The position numbers were made by a program, and so were the translations under genes. The notes under the pieces are model-generated. The model made no database searches and had not been told where the DNA came from. It worked only from the letters and a program-made list of their open reading frames with translations. A stretch of DNA of 64,000 nt from Acinetobacter higginsii (GTDB lineage: Bacteria > Pseudomonadota > Gammaproteobacteria > Pseudomonadales > Moraxellaceae): the NCBI RefSeq assembly GCF_000369525.1, contig NZ_KB850072.1, forward strand, positions 2,349,377 through 2,413,376. Reading direction: 5' to 3'. This document shows positions 9,344 to 18,235 of the stretch, one piece after another. Each line of letters begins with the position of its first letter. The stretch's first letter is position 1.

Positions 9344-9781
9344 TTATTTTTTACGATAAGCCTCTTGGCATTCTGCATCACTACAGTAGCCATATAGATT
9401 TAAAGAGTGTCCAGTTAAGGCAAAACCATGTTGGTCTGCAACTGAATGTTGCTCTTTCTCGATAATATCATTTGTAAATTCAATAACTTTATTACAGTTT
9501 AAGCAAACAAGGTGATCGTGATGATCTTCCTGCATGATTTCGAAAACAGAGTGATTGTTTTCAAAATGATGACGCTGAATAATGCCCGCAGCTTCGAATT
9601 GTGTTAATACACGGTAAACTGTCGCTAAGCCAACATCTTCACCTTGTTCAAGCAAGGTTTTATAAATATCTTCAGCACTTAAATGATGTTGTTTTGAATT
9701 TTCTAATAATTCCAAAATCTTAATACGAGGAAGGGTAACTTTAAGTCCAGCTTTGCGTAAGTCTTGATTAGAAATCGGCAT
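9344..9781 (-). CDS. fur: Ferric uptake regulator Fur
   Basis: Iron-responsive DNA-binding repressor, 145 residues. An N-terminal winged helix (recognition helix around GLATVYRVLTQFEAAG, residues 51-66) is followed by the dimerisation domain with the HHDHLVC metal site (87-93), structural-zinc cysteines C93 and C96, and a second pair C133 and C138. All expected ligands are present. Divergent from bamE, as in Pseudomonas and other gammaproteobacteria, with 111 bases between the starts. No convincing 19-bp Fur box is visible in that gap, so autoregulation is not supported by what I see. Confidence 0.97.
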   Translation of the reverse strand: MPISNQDLRKAGLKVTLPRIKILELLENSKQHHLSAEDIYKTLLEQGEDVGLATVYRVLTQFEAAGIIQRHHFENNHSVFEIMQEDHHDHLVCLNCNKVIEFTNDIIEKEQHSVADQHGFALTGHSLNLYGYCSDAECQEAYRKK

Positions 9782-9892
9782 AAAAAAAGGTCTCTCAACA
9801 AATCTTAAGTTGGAATAGGCAATAGAGTTTAGATGCAGTATGATCTATCCTTGACTCAAATGCATCATCATTTATCAGGATAGTGTAGCAAA

Positions 9893-10291
9893 ATGCAAAA
9901 AATCATGCTGGCGTTGTTCGTCACTACAGTACTTAGCGGTTGTTCAGTCTTTGGTGTTTATAAAGTCGATATTCCACAGGGAACACCATTAACCAAAGCA
10001 CAAGCTTCTCAAGTACAAGTGGGCATGAGCTTTCAGCAAGTCCGTTTCTTGCTTGGTAGTCCAACAGTGACAGATCCACTGAACCCACAACGTTGGGACT
10101 ACATCTACAACTATATCCCAGGTACTTATGCGAAAAAAGCAAAAATACCTGCGGCACACGGTCAACATTTAAAAGTTTATTTTGATGCGAATGGTAACGT
10201 AGAACGCTTAGAAGGTTTAGATACGATTCCAGAATCACAACCTGGTTTACCGGCATCAAAAGAAGCTATTTTGACTGCGCCACCACTATAA
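9893..10291 (+). CDS. bamE: Outer membrane protein assembly factor BamE (SmpA/OmlA)
   Basis: Lipoprotein subunit of the BAM complex that folds beta-barrel proteins into the outer membrane. The 132 residues start with a signal peptide ending at the lipobox LSGC, followed by the SmpA/OmlA domain: QVGMSFQQVRFLLGSP and RWDYIYNY are the conserved features of the alpha-alpha-beta fold. A tail of about 25 residues is rich in Pro and Ala. It is a single-gene unit closed by the hairpin at 10311-10340. BamD of the same complex is at 56268. Confidence 0.94.
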   Translation: MQKIMLALFVTTVLSGCSVFGVYKVDIPQGTPLTKAQASQVQVGMSFQQVRFLLGSPTVTDPLNPQRWDYIYNYIPGTYAKKAKIPAAHGQHLKVYFDANGNVERLEGLDTIPESQPGLPASKEAILTAPPL

Positions 10292-10310
10292 CGGCTTTCC
10301 AGTAAAAAGA

Positions 10311-10340
10311 AACCCCTCATCGAGTCAATCATGAGGGGTT
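10311..10340. terminator. Bidirectional terminator between bamE and rnfH
   Basis: AACCCCTCAT and ATGAGGGGTT form a perfect 10-bp stem around a 10-base loop, with T residues on the plus side and TTTCTTTTT on the minus side. It separates convergent genes. Confidence 0.88.
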
Positions 10341-10353
10341 TTACTTATCAGCT

Positions 10354-10668
10354 TTATGCCTTAAAGCGATTACCTTTGATAAATCGCCCAACGGGGTTCT
10401 TTGCTGCCCGCTTACGCCGAATATCATTCGGGTTAATGGTAAGTGCCCGATAGATTTCAACACGGTCACCTGCTTGCAGGACTGTATCCGCGTCAATTCT
10501 GCTACCAAATACACCTAACTGTAAAACTTCTGGTAGTGCCGCCTGTGCTGCTAAGCCACTGGCATCAATTGCCTGTTGGGCCGTCATTCCCTCGCTAAAG
10601 CTGACAGCAATATGGAATTGCTGTTCAGGACTTGAGAAAGCGACCCATACTTGTTTAGCCTGCTCCAT
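10354..10668 (-). CDS. rnfH: RnfH family protein (ubiquitin-like fold)
   Basis: Small protein of the RnfH/UPF0125 family, 104 residues, with the hallmark GDRVEIYRALTINPND and a basic tail (RRKRAAKNP). Family structures have a ubiquitin-like beta-grasp fold; no biochemical role is settled. The frame stays open upstream, but the start is taken as the ATG at 10668 because its A is shared with the TAA of the transporter gene (TAATG), a standard translational coupling. In enterobacteria the gene lies in smpB-ratA-rnfH-bamE; here bamE is convergent, no ratA is present, and smpB is 42 kb away. Confidence 0.87.
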   Translation of the reverse strand: MEQAKQVWVAFSSPEQQFHIAVSFSEGMTAQQAIDASGLAAQAALPEVLQLGVFGSRIDADTVLQAGDRVEIYRALTINPNDIRRKRAAKNPVGRFIKGNRFKA

Positions 10669-11750
10669 TACAGCACTTGTCCAATCACAGCAATGATTGC
10701 TACGACAATTGAAAGTGGTAACACGATACGGATGGCAATACGCCAAATGTTATAAAACAGCTCATTGCTAAAGCCCATTGCTTTACGCAGATGACTAATC
10801 TTCATAATCCAGCCAGCAAATACTGCGTAAATCAAGCAAATCAGTAATCCCCAAAGCATGAGCAGGCTATTAAAGATTTGTTCCACTTGCGGTACAGCCC
10901 AAACAGCAATAGCAGCAAGTAAAATCGCCCATTGGATCACGATCGCAAGCTGACGTTGTGCCAACTGTTCTTTTGCAAATTGAATTAAGAGTGCCGCTGA
11001 CATGATGGCAGCAAACACCCATGCCAATGCAGGTAACTGTGCTTGCACAGAGAAGAAGCCAAAGGCGATCACAGCCAGTAATTGCGCCACCCAAATTGGC
11101 AAGGCAGTACTTGTTGCGGCGTCCTGTTTTTTCACTGCGACTAAACTACTTTGCCAGTACAAGCCTAGCCCTAAACCACTTGCAACCAAAGCAAGAACTG
11201 TTGCATTGCCCCACTCTTTAAACTCGATTCCTGTCCAATGCCAAGCCGTTAGATGAGTTCCCATGGCATTAGCAAGAATAAATGCAGCAATCACACCAAT
11301 CGTTGTCAAAGCAATTAAAAATTGGCGAGGGATAAAAGATAATCCAAGTGCAGCTATGGCAAGGATTGCAAAAACAATCTGCTCTGATACAGCAAGCGTA
11401 AGCTGCTGACTCACGACATGTGTTACGACAGTCAATATACTGCCTGCAAAGAATGGAACAAATATAACAGCCAACCAGCCCACGATACGCCATCTAGGTG
11501 AAGCATCTGCATCCCGTGTTAAGGTTGAAAGTGCTTGTAATGCCGTGGTCTGCGAACGCTTTGCTAAAGCAATTTCAAGATAACCGATGGGTAATGCCAA
11601 TAGAATCATGGTGCCTAACCACAGCAGCCAGAAATCGAATTGACGGTCAATCTGGATTCCAACGGTGGGTGCCAATGTGGTAATCATGACAAAAGATAGG
11701 CAAAACGCCATCACTGGTGCAAGCCAGCGTGACAGAGTTGTGTCCTGCAT
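10668..11750 (-). CDS. NSS-like sodium-dependent transporter, divergent
   Basis: Integral membrane protein of 360 residues with about ten hydrophobic segments. The ending (MKISHLRKAMGFSNELFYNIWRI followed by a last hydrophobic helix) and the early LPIGYLEIALAKRS resemble bacterial neurotransmitter:sodium symporters, where the second motif corresponds to the end of helix 2. The usual NSS N-terminal signature with GNxWRFP is not recognisable, and the protein is about 80-100 residues shorter than typical members. It is therefore a divergent or reduced member; substrate unknown. The stop overlaps the rnfH start. Confidence 0.6.
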   Translation of the reverse strand: MQDTTLSRWLAPVMAFCLSFVMITTLAPTVGIQIDRQFDFWLLWLGTMILLALPIGYLEIALAKRSQTTALQALSTLTRDADASPRWRIVGWLAVIFVPFFAGSILTVVTHVVSQQLTLAVSEQIVFAILAIAALGLSFIPRQFLIALTTIGVIAAFILANAMGTHLTAWHWTGIEFKEWGNATVLALVASGLGLGLYWQSSLVAVKKQDAATSTALPIWVAQLLAVIAFGFFSVQAQLPALAWVFAAIMSAALLIQFAKEQLAQRQLAIVIQWAILLAAIAVWAVPQVEQIFNSLLMLWGLLICLIYAVFAGWIMKISHLRKAMGFSNELFYNIWRIAIRIVLPLSIVVAIIAVIGQVL

Positions 11751-11921
11751 AATGCATTCCTTGAAAAATCTTTGAACTCATTGCGCTTTATGGAGTTTGC
11801 AATGAAATATTCAATCTATTTTGCCTTTCTCACGCCTGAAAATCAAAACAAAAGATATCGAAAGAAAGAAGCAAATCACCTTACGATGATTTGCTGCGCA
11901 CGAATTATTATATTATTAAGT

Positions 11922-11976
11922 AGACCCCTTATGTTCACTCATACCACACCTTATTATTTTTTATCATAAGGGGTCT
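11922..11976 (+). terminator. Long-loop hairpin between transporter and hemerythrin genes
   Basis: AGACCCCTTATG at 11922-11933 pairs perfectly with CATAAGGGGTCT at 11965-11976, with a 31-base loop, then TTTTATT on the plus strand. It suits transcription running rightward, although the only rightward frame here is a weak 65-codon one. It may also stop leftward transcripts from the hemerythrin gene. Confidence 0.5.
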
Positions 11977-11994
11977 TTTATTATTGTCTTATTA

Positions 11995-12462
11995 TTATGA
12001 GAAGAAACGAGAAAACCAGTTTTTCCCTTTTTTCTTTTCATTTTCTTTAATGATTCCGATCATATTTTCTTTTACAGCACCGACATAATCTGCATCATCA
12101 TGACGGATATGGTTGATCAACCATTTTGATAGTGCTTCATGTAGCTCGCTATCAATTTCTTGCCCCAGCTCAAAACGTTGACGATAAGTCTCTATCTTTT
12201 TGATAAATAAGTCATGTACACGCTTATGTGGTACACGATATTTATAGTTTGCTTCTTCTTGTAAGCTTTCTTCAAAGGTAAAATGAGACTGGGTATAATC
12301 AATGATATTATCCAAAATACCTTTTAATTTTGCCCGATCATCACCCTCATTTAATTCATCAATTTCATTAATATAATCTAGAATACGACGATGCTGATCA
12401 TCGATCACCTCGATTCCTGTATTATATTCGACAGACCATTTCATACCCATATCGAACCCCAA
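11995..12462 (-). CDS. Bacteriohemerythrin
   Basis: Oxygen-binding di-iron protein of the hemerythrin family, 155 residues, four-helix bundle. All iron ligands can be placed: H24, H60 and E64 (HFTFEE), H79 and H83 (HKRVH), and H118 with D123 (HIRHDDADY). This is the full set of five histidines and two carboxylates. The C-terminus is highly basic and aromatic (KKKGKNWFSRFF), which could touch the membrane. The start could instead be M5 or M7. Role (oxygen storage or delivery, or sensing) is not shown by the context; it appears monocistronic. Confidence 0.9.
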   Translation of the reverse strand: MGFDMGMKWSVEYNTGIEVIDDQHRRILDYINEIDELNEGDDRAKLKGILDNIIDYTQSHFTFEESLQEEANYKYRVPHKRVHDLFIKKIETYRQRFELGQEIDSELHEALSKWLINHIRHDDADYVGAVKENMIGIIKENEKKKGKNWFSRFFS

Positions 12463-12700
12463 ACCATATTTGATTTATTGAATAAGGATATAATATCGGC
12501 AAAGCAATTAAATAAAAACACAGCGTTTTTGTCAGATTTTAACTATTGATAAAGAAAACAAATTAAACCCTTGTTTTATATTTATTTAAATATTTTAACC
12601 GATCAAAACACTCAAGTATTTTTTAACCAACAAGAAAAAATATCTATCTAATTTTTATAAAAAATAATTTTAAAATTAAAAAAATCCAAGCAAAATAGTC

Positions 12701-13105
12701 TTATTTATTGTTTTGAAATGCTGCTATTAAATTTAAATCAGATAAATCCTTTTTCCTCCCATAATTTCGTTTAAATGCAGCGAGTATAGATAAATGCATA
12801 AAATGTATTCCAGCAATCACGTCAGAACTTGCCAATAGGGTTTGAAAACTTTCCTGACTGTCACCACAGTTCACATCTAGATAAGCTTCAAAACAGCCCT
12901 GATAAAGTCCTATTTTCCCATTTGGGCGAATTTTCTGGTTCCAGGTCGCTTGTAAATGACAAAACAACTCTGGGCTTACCACAAGATCAATATCTGCTGT
13001 ATCACGGATACAATGTGCGGCTAATACCCCGCCACCAACAACCACATACTCATCTTTGGGTAAATCTAAAGAAATTAATCGGGAGATGAGTTCACTTTTA
13101 TCCAT
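12701..13105 (-). CDS. Small nucleotidyltransferase-like protein
   Basis: A 134-residue protein. VVVGGGVLAAH (21-31) followed by DTADIDLVV (35-43) resembles the nucleotidyltransferase core GG...DxD, with D38 and D40 as candidate metal ligands. The end (AFKRNYGRKKDLSDLNLI) resembles the RxKDLxDL motif seen in MNT and AbiEii-like proteins. No cognate HEPN or antitoxin gene is next to it. Its start is 9 bases after the stop of the class II amidotransferase, so the two are probably one transcript. Function is inferred from pattern only. Confidence 0.6.
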   Translation of the reverse strand: MDKSELISRLISLDLPKDEYVVVGGGVLAAHCIRDTADIDLVVSPELFCHLQATWNQKIRPNGKIGLYQGCFEAYLDVNCGDSQESFQTLLASSDVIAGIHFMHLSILAAFKRNYGRKKDLSDLNLIAAFQNNK

Positions 13106-13114
13106 TTGAATACG

Positions 13115-13963
13115 TCAGTACTGATCCGCTTTGGTCACGCGTTTTAAGGCTGGATTTTCTGCTTCGCGGATTAAGCGCTCAACTCGTGTTAAGGCATGCT
13201 GAATCGGTTTACCGTGCTGGAATAAAATCATTTCCCCTGCTTGATATGCTGTCCATGCTTCATTATGGGTTAACGGCTCTGTCGTGATCACTGCAACACG
13301 ATCTTCTGGCGTGGTCACTTGACTAAAATCGACTTCTACATCGAGATCAATTAAATGTGCAGGTTGAAATGGATACTCACGTACGAGCCAATGCAACTTC
13401 GTCGTCGCATAGCTAAATAAGGCCTTACCATTGGAAAGACAGAAATTAAAGGTGCCATGCTCTGCAATTTGTGGCGAAATACGTTCCAATAATGAGAAAA
13501 TTTCTTCTAAACTTGGTTCGGTATAACCAAAAGCTTCAACCATCTGATCCAGTAAATAGCAAAATGCCAATTCACTGTCGGTATTCCCTACCGGTTCGAA
13601 ACGGCCACTTAACTCAGGTTTGAAATCATGTAAATCGCCATTATGCGCAAAAATCCAATGTCTCCCCCATAGCTCACGCAAAAAGGGATGTGAATTTTCG
13701 AGATTGATTTTACCTTGAGTGGCTTTACGAATATGGGCAATGACGTTGCGAGACTTGATCGGATAATTACGAATCAGATCAGCAATAGGAGATTCAACCG
13801 CAGATTGATTATCCACAAACAAGCGGCAAGCTTTATCTTCAAAAAAAGCGATCCCAAAACCATCGCAATGATCAGAGGTCACCCCTGCGCGTTGTGAAAA
13901 CCCACGAAAAGAAAAAGTAATATCTGTCGGGGTGGCGCAATTCATTCCTAATAGCTGGCACAT
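13115..13963 (-). CDS. Class II glutamine amidotransferase, YafJ type
   Basis: Ntn-hydrolase glutamine amidotransferase domain protein, 282 residues. After removal of Met1, Cys2 (MCQLLGMN) is the expected nucleophile. HCDGFGIAFFE, NVIAHIRKAT, FAHNGDLHDF and GNTDSELAF match the class II glutaminase pocket (Arg, Asn-Gly and Asp residues). There is no synthase domain, so the acceptor of the ammonia is unknown; this is usual for YafJ-like proteins. It is the first gene of a likely pair with the nucleotidyltransferase-like gene downstream. Confidence 0.88.
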   Translation of the reverse strand: MCQLLGMNCATPTDITFSFRGFSQRAGVTSDHCDGFGIAFFEDKACRLFVDNQSAVESPIADLIRNYPIKSRNVIAHIRKATQGKINLENSHPFLRELWGRHWIFAHNGDLHDFKPELSGRFEPVGNTDSELAFCYLLDQMVEAFGYTEPSLEEIFSLLERISPQIAEHGTFNFCLSNGKALFSYATTKLHWLVREYPFQPAHLIDLDVEVDFSQVTTPEDRVAVITTEPLTHNEAWTAYQAGEMILFQHGKPIQHALTRVERLIREAENPALKRVTKADQY

Positions 13964-14326
13964 ATCTTTAAACTATCAAACATCTACGCCTATTGTGCAT
14001 GAGGGAGAGATGGCTTGTAAATCTCAATATGTGCTCACTATTAGATTAAGAATGATAAGAGGTTCTGTTGATATTACACAGATGCTTGCGGCAGAGGGTA
14101 TTTTTGGCTGATACGAGGCAGGGCTTGTAAAATTTAGTGGCTCTAAATGAACAAGACATAACGACGTAGCGGCAAAAAATATCCCTGTCCCGTAGGGTTA
14201 TGGCTAAAACAGCTCTAAACGTCGGTATGAAACTTGATAAGGACCATCATAGTAGGTATTTCATGCATTGATTATGTTGTTTTAGCTCATAACGCAATGC
14301 ATGGTTGAAGTATCAACAAAACCTTA
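13964..14326. repeat. Intergenic block with nested imperfect palindromes
   Basis: This 363-base gap holds no credible gene. Two structures are visible. At about 14093-14190, AGAGGGTATTTTTGGCTG is opposed by GCGGCAAAAAATATCCCT, with an inner CTTGTAAAATTTAG opposed by CTAAATGAACAAG, giving one hairpin of about 100 bases. At 14263-14302, ATGCATTGATTATG is opposed by CATAACGCAATGCAT. GTTATGGCTAAAACA (14197-14211) also recurs in inverse form at about 14279-14293. The pattern suggests dispersed palindromic repeats rather than a protein gene. Confidence 0.5.
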
Positions 14327-15103
14327 CTAACGTTGCACCATTTTGTTCATCACAAAAGAGGTCGCAATCTTATTCACTTCAAGGAAAACGAAATAATCCA
14401 AGCATTTAAAATCTTCATCATAAAATGCTTGTTTTGACAGTTTCGACTGCATTCCTAGATAGGTCTGAAACAGTTTTGGCATGCGTTCATCTTGCGGGAA
14501 ACTATAGTCAGGACGTTCTGGTTCAAAGCTACGTTTTGAACGAATATCAATCGTCTGATGCTCACCCAATTGTTGAATCTGACGATGGGTGTAATAAGCA
14601 CGTGCCAAATTATCTTCTAAATGAATACTAACGCAACCCATCAAATACTTGGCACGCATAGACCACAGTACTTTAGGGGTCAGGTTCAACCAGAGCATTG
14701 ACAGGGCTTTACCCGAACGAAATTTAGGGTGCACACAAGTACGTCCAATTTCGAGAATACTCGGTAAATGAGAGAATTGTGGAACGATTTCAAATTCTTG
14801 AGCACTATAACTCTGTCCAATTTCATGGCCTTGGAACAATTTCAGACGGGTATAAGCGACAATCTCACCGGTCCATTTTTCCCGTAACACCGCGTGTTCA
14901 CAACCGAAATCATACAGGTCTTGATCTAAACCATCTTCAAAATGCATCCCAAATTGATGGCTAAATTGCGTTGCTCTAAAGCGTTGTACTTCTTGTAATT
15001 CTTTTAAATTATCCACCCATTCAAAACGGAATTGATTTTGAGCTGGCTTGTGGCGTAAGGGTAAAGTCAATGTCTGGCGATATTGATTTAATTTTTCTAG
15101 CAT
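14327..15103 (-). CDS. OlsB-type N-acyltransferase (GNAT superfamily)
   Basis: A 258-residue member of the acyl-ACP-dependent N-acyltransferase group containing OlsB (ornithine lipid synthesis) and FeeM. The RFRATQFSHQFGMHFEDGLDQDLYD segment and EIGRTCVHPKFRSGKALSMLW, with a catalytic-type glutamate and the acyl-carrier binding loop, fit OlsB. In the known pathway OlsB adds 3-hydroxyacyl to ornithine and OlsA then acylates lyso-ornithine lipid. No olsA is adjacent, though an AGPAT-type acyltransferase lies at 21517. Substrate is inferred. Confidence 0.75.
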   Translation of the reverse strand: MLEKLNQYRQTLTLPLRHKPAQNQFRFEWVDNLKELQEVQRFRATQFSHQFGMHFEDGLDQDLYDFGCEHAVLREKWTGEIVAYTRLKLFQGHEIGQSYSAQEFEIVPQFSHLPSILEIGRTCVHPKFRSGKALSMLWLNLTPKVLWSMRAKYLMGCVSIHLEDNLARAYYTHRQIQQLGEHQTIDIRSKRSFEPERPDYSFPQDERMPKLFQTYLGMQSKLSKQAFYDEDFKCLDYFVFLEVNKIATSFVMNKMVQR

Positions 15104-15183
15104 AATGAAAGCTCCTTATGACTAGACCTACCTTAAATTGCTTAAATGACATTGCGATGACTAAAACATGAACAGGTCATGAC

Positions 15184-15213
15184 AAAAAAAGAGACCTACT
15201 TGAGGTCTCTTTT
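15184..15213 (-). terminator. Terminator after argB
   Basis: AGAGACCT, ACTTG, AGGTCTCT gives an 8-bp stem. On the minus strand it is followed by a run of T (AAAAAAA on the plus strand at 15184-15190), closing the algC-argB transcript. Confidence 0.88.
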
Positions 15214-15230
15214 CAAATCAATAGGATGAA

Positions 15231-16142
<912 letters not shown>

Positions 16143-17564
16143 TTAGGCCTGTGCGAGTTCTTGTGCAATCTTTGGATATTGGTCTTGCAACATAGAAACA
16201 AACTTTTGACGAATTTCAATTAATCGGTTCTGATTATCAGCATCAAAACGGACGGTAAAATATTCGCCAGTATTTGATGCTCGAATAATGCCAAATCCAT
16301 CGTCAAAATCAAGTCTTACACCATCAATTTTACTTAAACGCGCGCCTAAACGATGACTTAAAATTTCAATATCATTTAAAACTTGCTGAGGATTGGCATC
16401 ATGGGTACTGATATAGGTGTCTTCCGTGCAATAACGTTCTGGGTAAGCGGCCAATAACTCAGACAGGGTTGTTGCTTTGGATTGGGTTAAATATTCCATC
16501 ACACGCAAAGCTGCGTATAAACCATCGTCATAGCCAAAACCGCGTCCATCATTAAAGACATAGTGACCCGCATATTCACCACCAAAAACAGCCGTGCCCT
16601 TTGATTGCGATAAATAAGCACGTAAAAAGCTACTGCCCGTACGAATCATTTTGGCTTGACCTTCCAGCCCCTGTACGGTATCCGCCACCATACGTGAGCA
16701 CTTCACATCAAAAACGATTTCTTTATGTGGATGCTGCTGTAAGCACATCTGCGCAAATAAAGACAATAAGCGATCAGGACTAATAATATGTGCATTCTCA
16801 TCGAGTAAAACCACACGATCCCCATCACCATCCAACGCAATACCGAGATCGGCTTTCTCAGCAACAATAGCGGCTTGTAATTGCTTTAAATGCTCAGCAT
16901 GAGATGGATCTGGCGCATGATCAGGGAAATGTCCATTGGCTTCACAACGTAAAGCAATCACATCACAGCCTAGTTTTTCTAAAACCAATTTGGCACAACG
17001 CCCTGCAGAACCATGTAATCCATCGAGAACGATTTTTAATGGTCGCGCTAACTGTATATCACTGATTAAGGAATGCTGATACTGCAAACAATACGGAGCA
17101 ACAATTTGGTGTGCGGTATTTTCTGAATGCAAGAAATCCTCAATATTGCTCAAAGAGGTCTGTGCATATTGCCCCACCTGTTGAATGGTTTCTGGTGTTG
17201 GTGGCTCACCTTTTAAAATCCATTTAATGCCATTATCCGATTTCGGATTATGACTTGCGGTCACCATAATACCATTGCCACCAAAATCACGGGCAATGTA
17301 ATACATCATCGGTGATGAACAACAACCAATATTAGTGACTTGTAAACCTTGTTTTTCGAATATATTTTGGATGATATTGGCATAAGTCGGACTGGTTAAA
17401 CGTGCATCATAACCAATCACCACGTGTGTCTGTTCAGCATTTTTATATTGCGAAGCTAAAGCATAAGCAATTAGGCTAATAATATTTGGCGTTAAATTAC
17501 TTAGCTTTCCGCGAATATCGTAAGCACGGAAAATATTCAGCGGAAATGTATGTTGTATATTCAC
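16143..17564 (-). CDS. algC: Phosphomannomutase/phosphoglucomutase
   Basis: Interconverts hexose 1- and 6-phosphates, feeding nucleotide-sugar supply for surface polysaccharide and glycan. The 473 residues have the alpha-D-phosphohexomutase layout: phosphoserine loop TASHNP with S104, metal loop DGDGDR at 245-250 and sugar-binding loop GEYAGH at 329-334, then the C-terminal phosphate-binding domain (RASNTGEYFTVRFDA). Length matches AlgC (463). It is co-transcribed with argB; dut lies upstream on the same strand but is separated by a terminator. Confidence 0.95.
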   Translation of the reverse strand: MNIQHTFPLNIFRAYDIRGKLSNLTPNIISLIAYALASQYKNAEQTHVVIGYDARLTSPTYANIIQNIFEKQGLQVTNIGCCSSPMMYYIARDFGGNGIMVTASHNPKSDNGIKWILKGEPPTPETIQQVGQYAQTSLSNIEDFLHSENTAHQIVAPYCLQYQHSLISDIQLARPLKIVLDGLHGSAGRCAKLVLEKLGCDVIALRCEANGHFPDHAPDPSHAEHLKQLQAAIVAEKADLGIALDGDGDRVVLLDENAHIISPDRLLSLFAQMCLQQHPHKEIVFDVKCSRMVADTVQGLEGQAKMIRTGSSFLRAYLSQSKGTAVFGGEYAGHYVFNDGRGFGYDDGLYAALRVMEYLTQSKATTLSELLAAYPERYCTEDTYISTHDANPQQVLNDIEILSHRLGARLSKIDGVRLDFDDGFGIIRASNTGEYFTVRFDADNQNRLIEIRQKFVSMLQDQYPKIAQELAQA

Positions 17565-17703
17565 TGTAAGCCCCTATTTTTATAATCATTTGATCCATAA
17601 AAAAAGCAGAAACTATTAAGAAATTAATTAACCCTTATTCAGAAAAATTAAAATAATTAGTCAGCTGCTTTGTAATATATATCAAGGCAACAATCAATAT
17701 GAA

Positions 17704-17736
17704 AAATGCAACGTTTTTCAGAAAAACATTGCATTT
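17704..17736 (-). terminator. Terminator after dut
   Basis: AAATGCAACGTTTTT, CAG, AAAAACATTGCATTT: two 15-base arms with one mismatch. On the minus strand TTTTTCAT follows. It separates dut from algC, so algC likely has its own promoter in the AT-rich 140 bases to the left. Confidence 0.75.
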
Positions 17737-17759
17737 AAAGTGATAACTACTGAAAAAGC

Positions 17760-18212
17760 TTATTGTTTTCCAGTATGACCAAAACCACCTGCGCCACGCT
17801 CAGTCGCAACGAATTCGCTCACTTGTTCGAACTCAGCCTGTACCACTGGAACCAATACATATTGTGCTAAACGCTCACCAGGTTCTAAACGGAAGCTATT
17901 TTGTCCACGATTCCAAACCGATACCATGAGTTCACCTTGGTAATCAGAATCAATCAACCCCACCAAGTTACCTAACACAATACCATGTTTATGGCCTAAA
18001 CCTGAACGCGGTAGAATTAAACCTGCAAAGTTTGGATCTTCGATATAAATCGCCAAACCTGTTTTCACTAAAACGGTTTCACCCGCAGCAATCTCAATCG
18101 CTTCATCTAAACATGCGCGTAAATCTAAACCTGCTGAACCAGTCGTTGCGTAAGAAGGCAAAGCCCACTCTTGACCTAAACGTGCATCTAATACTTTAAC
18201 TTGAACTTTCAT
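17760..18212 (-). CDS. dut: dUTP diphosphatase (dUTPase)
   Basis: Hydrolyses dUTP to dUMP, keeping uracil out of DNA and supplying dTMP synthesis. The 150-residue trimeric beta-fold protein shows all five motifs: motif 1 GSAGLDLRA, motif 2 PRSGLG, motif 3 [13 protein letters not shown], motif 4 [12 protein letters not shown] and the C-terminal P-loop-like motif 5 [11 protein letters not shown]. Length is typical. It starts 23 bases after the rep stop on the same strand. Confidence 0.97.
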   Translation of the reverse strand: MKVQVKVLDARLGQEWALPSYATTGSAGLDLRACLDEAIEIAAGETVLVKTGLAIYIEDPNFAGLILPRSGLGHKHGIVLGNLVGLIDSDYQGELMVSVWNRGQNSFRLEPGERLAQYVLVPVVQAEFEQVSEFVATERGAGGFGHTGKQ

Positions 18213-18235
18213 TAAAATTTCCTACTTACAATTTC

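Noticed and set aside
9782..9892. Possible Fur box between fur and bamE (TGCATCATCATTTATC)
   Set aside because: Only a loose match to one half of the 19-bp consensus; no inverted partner.
11772..11969. Rightward 65-codon frame before the hairpin at 11922
   Set aside because: No good ribosome site, no recognisable protein features, and the last third overlaps the hairpin. A real small gene cannot be excluded but is not supported.
12463..12700. Possible gene between hemerythrin and nucleotidyltransferase-like gene
   Set aside because: Very AT-rich with frequent stops in all frames; nothing supportable beyond promoter sequence.
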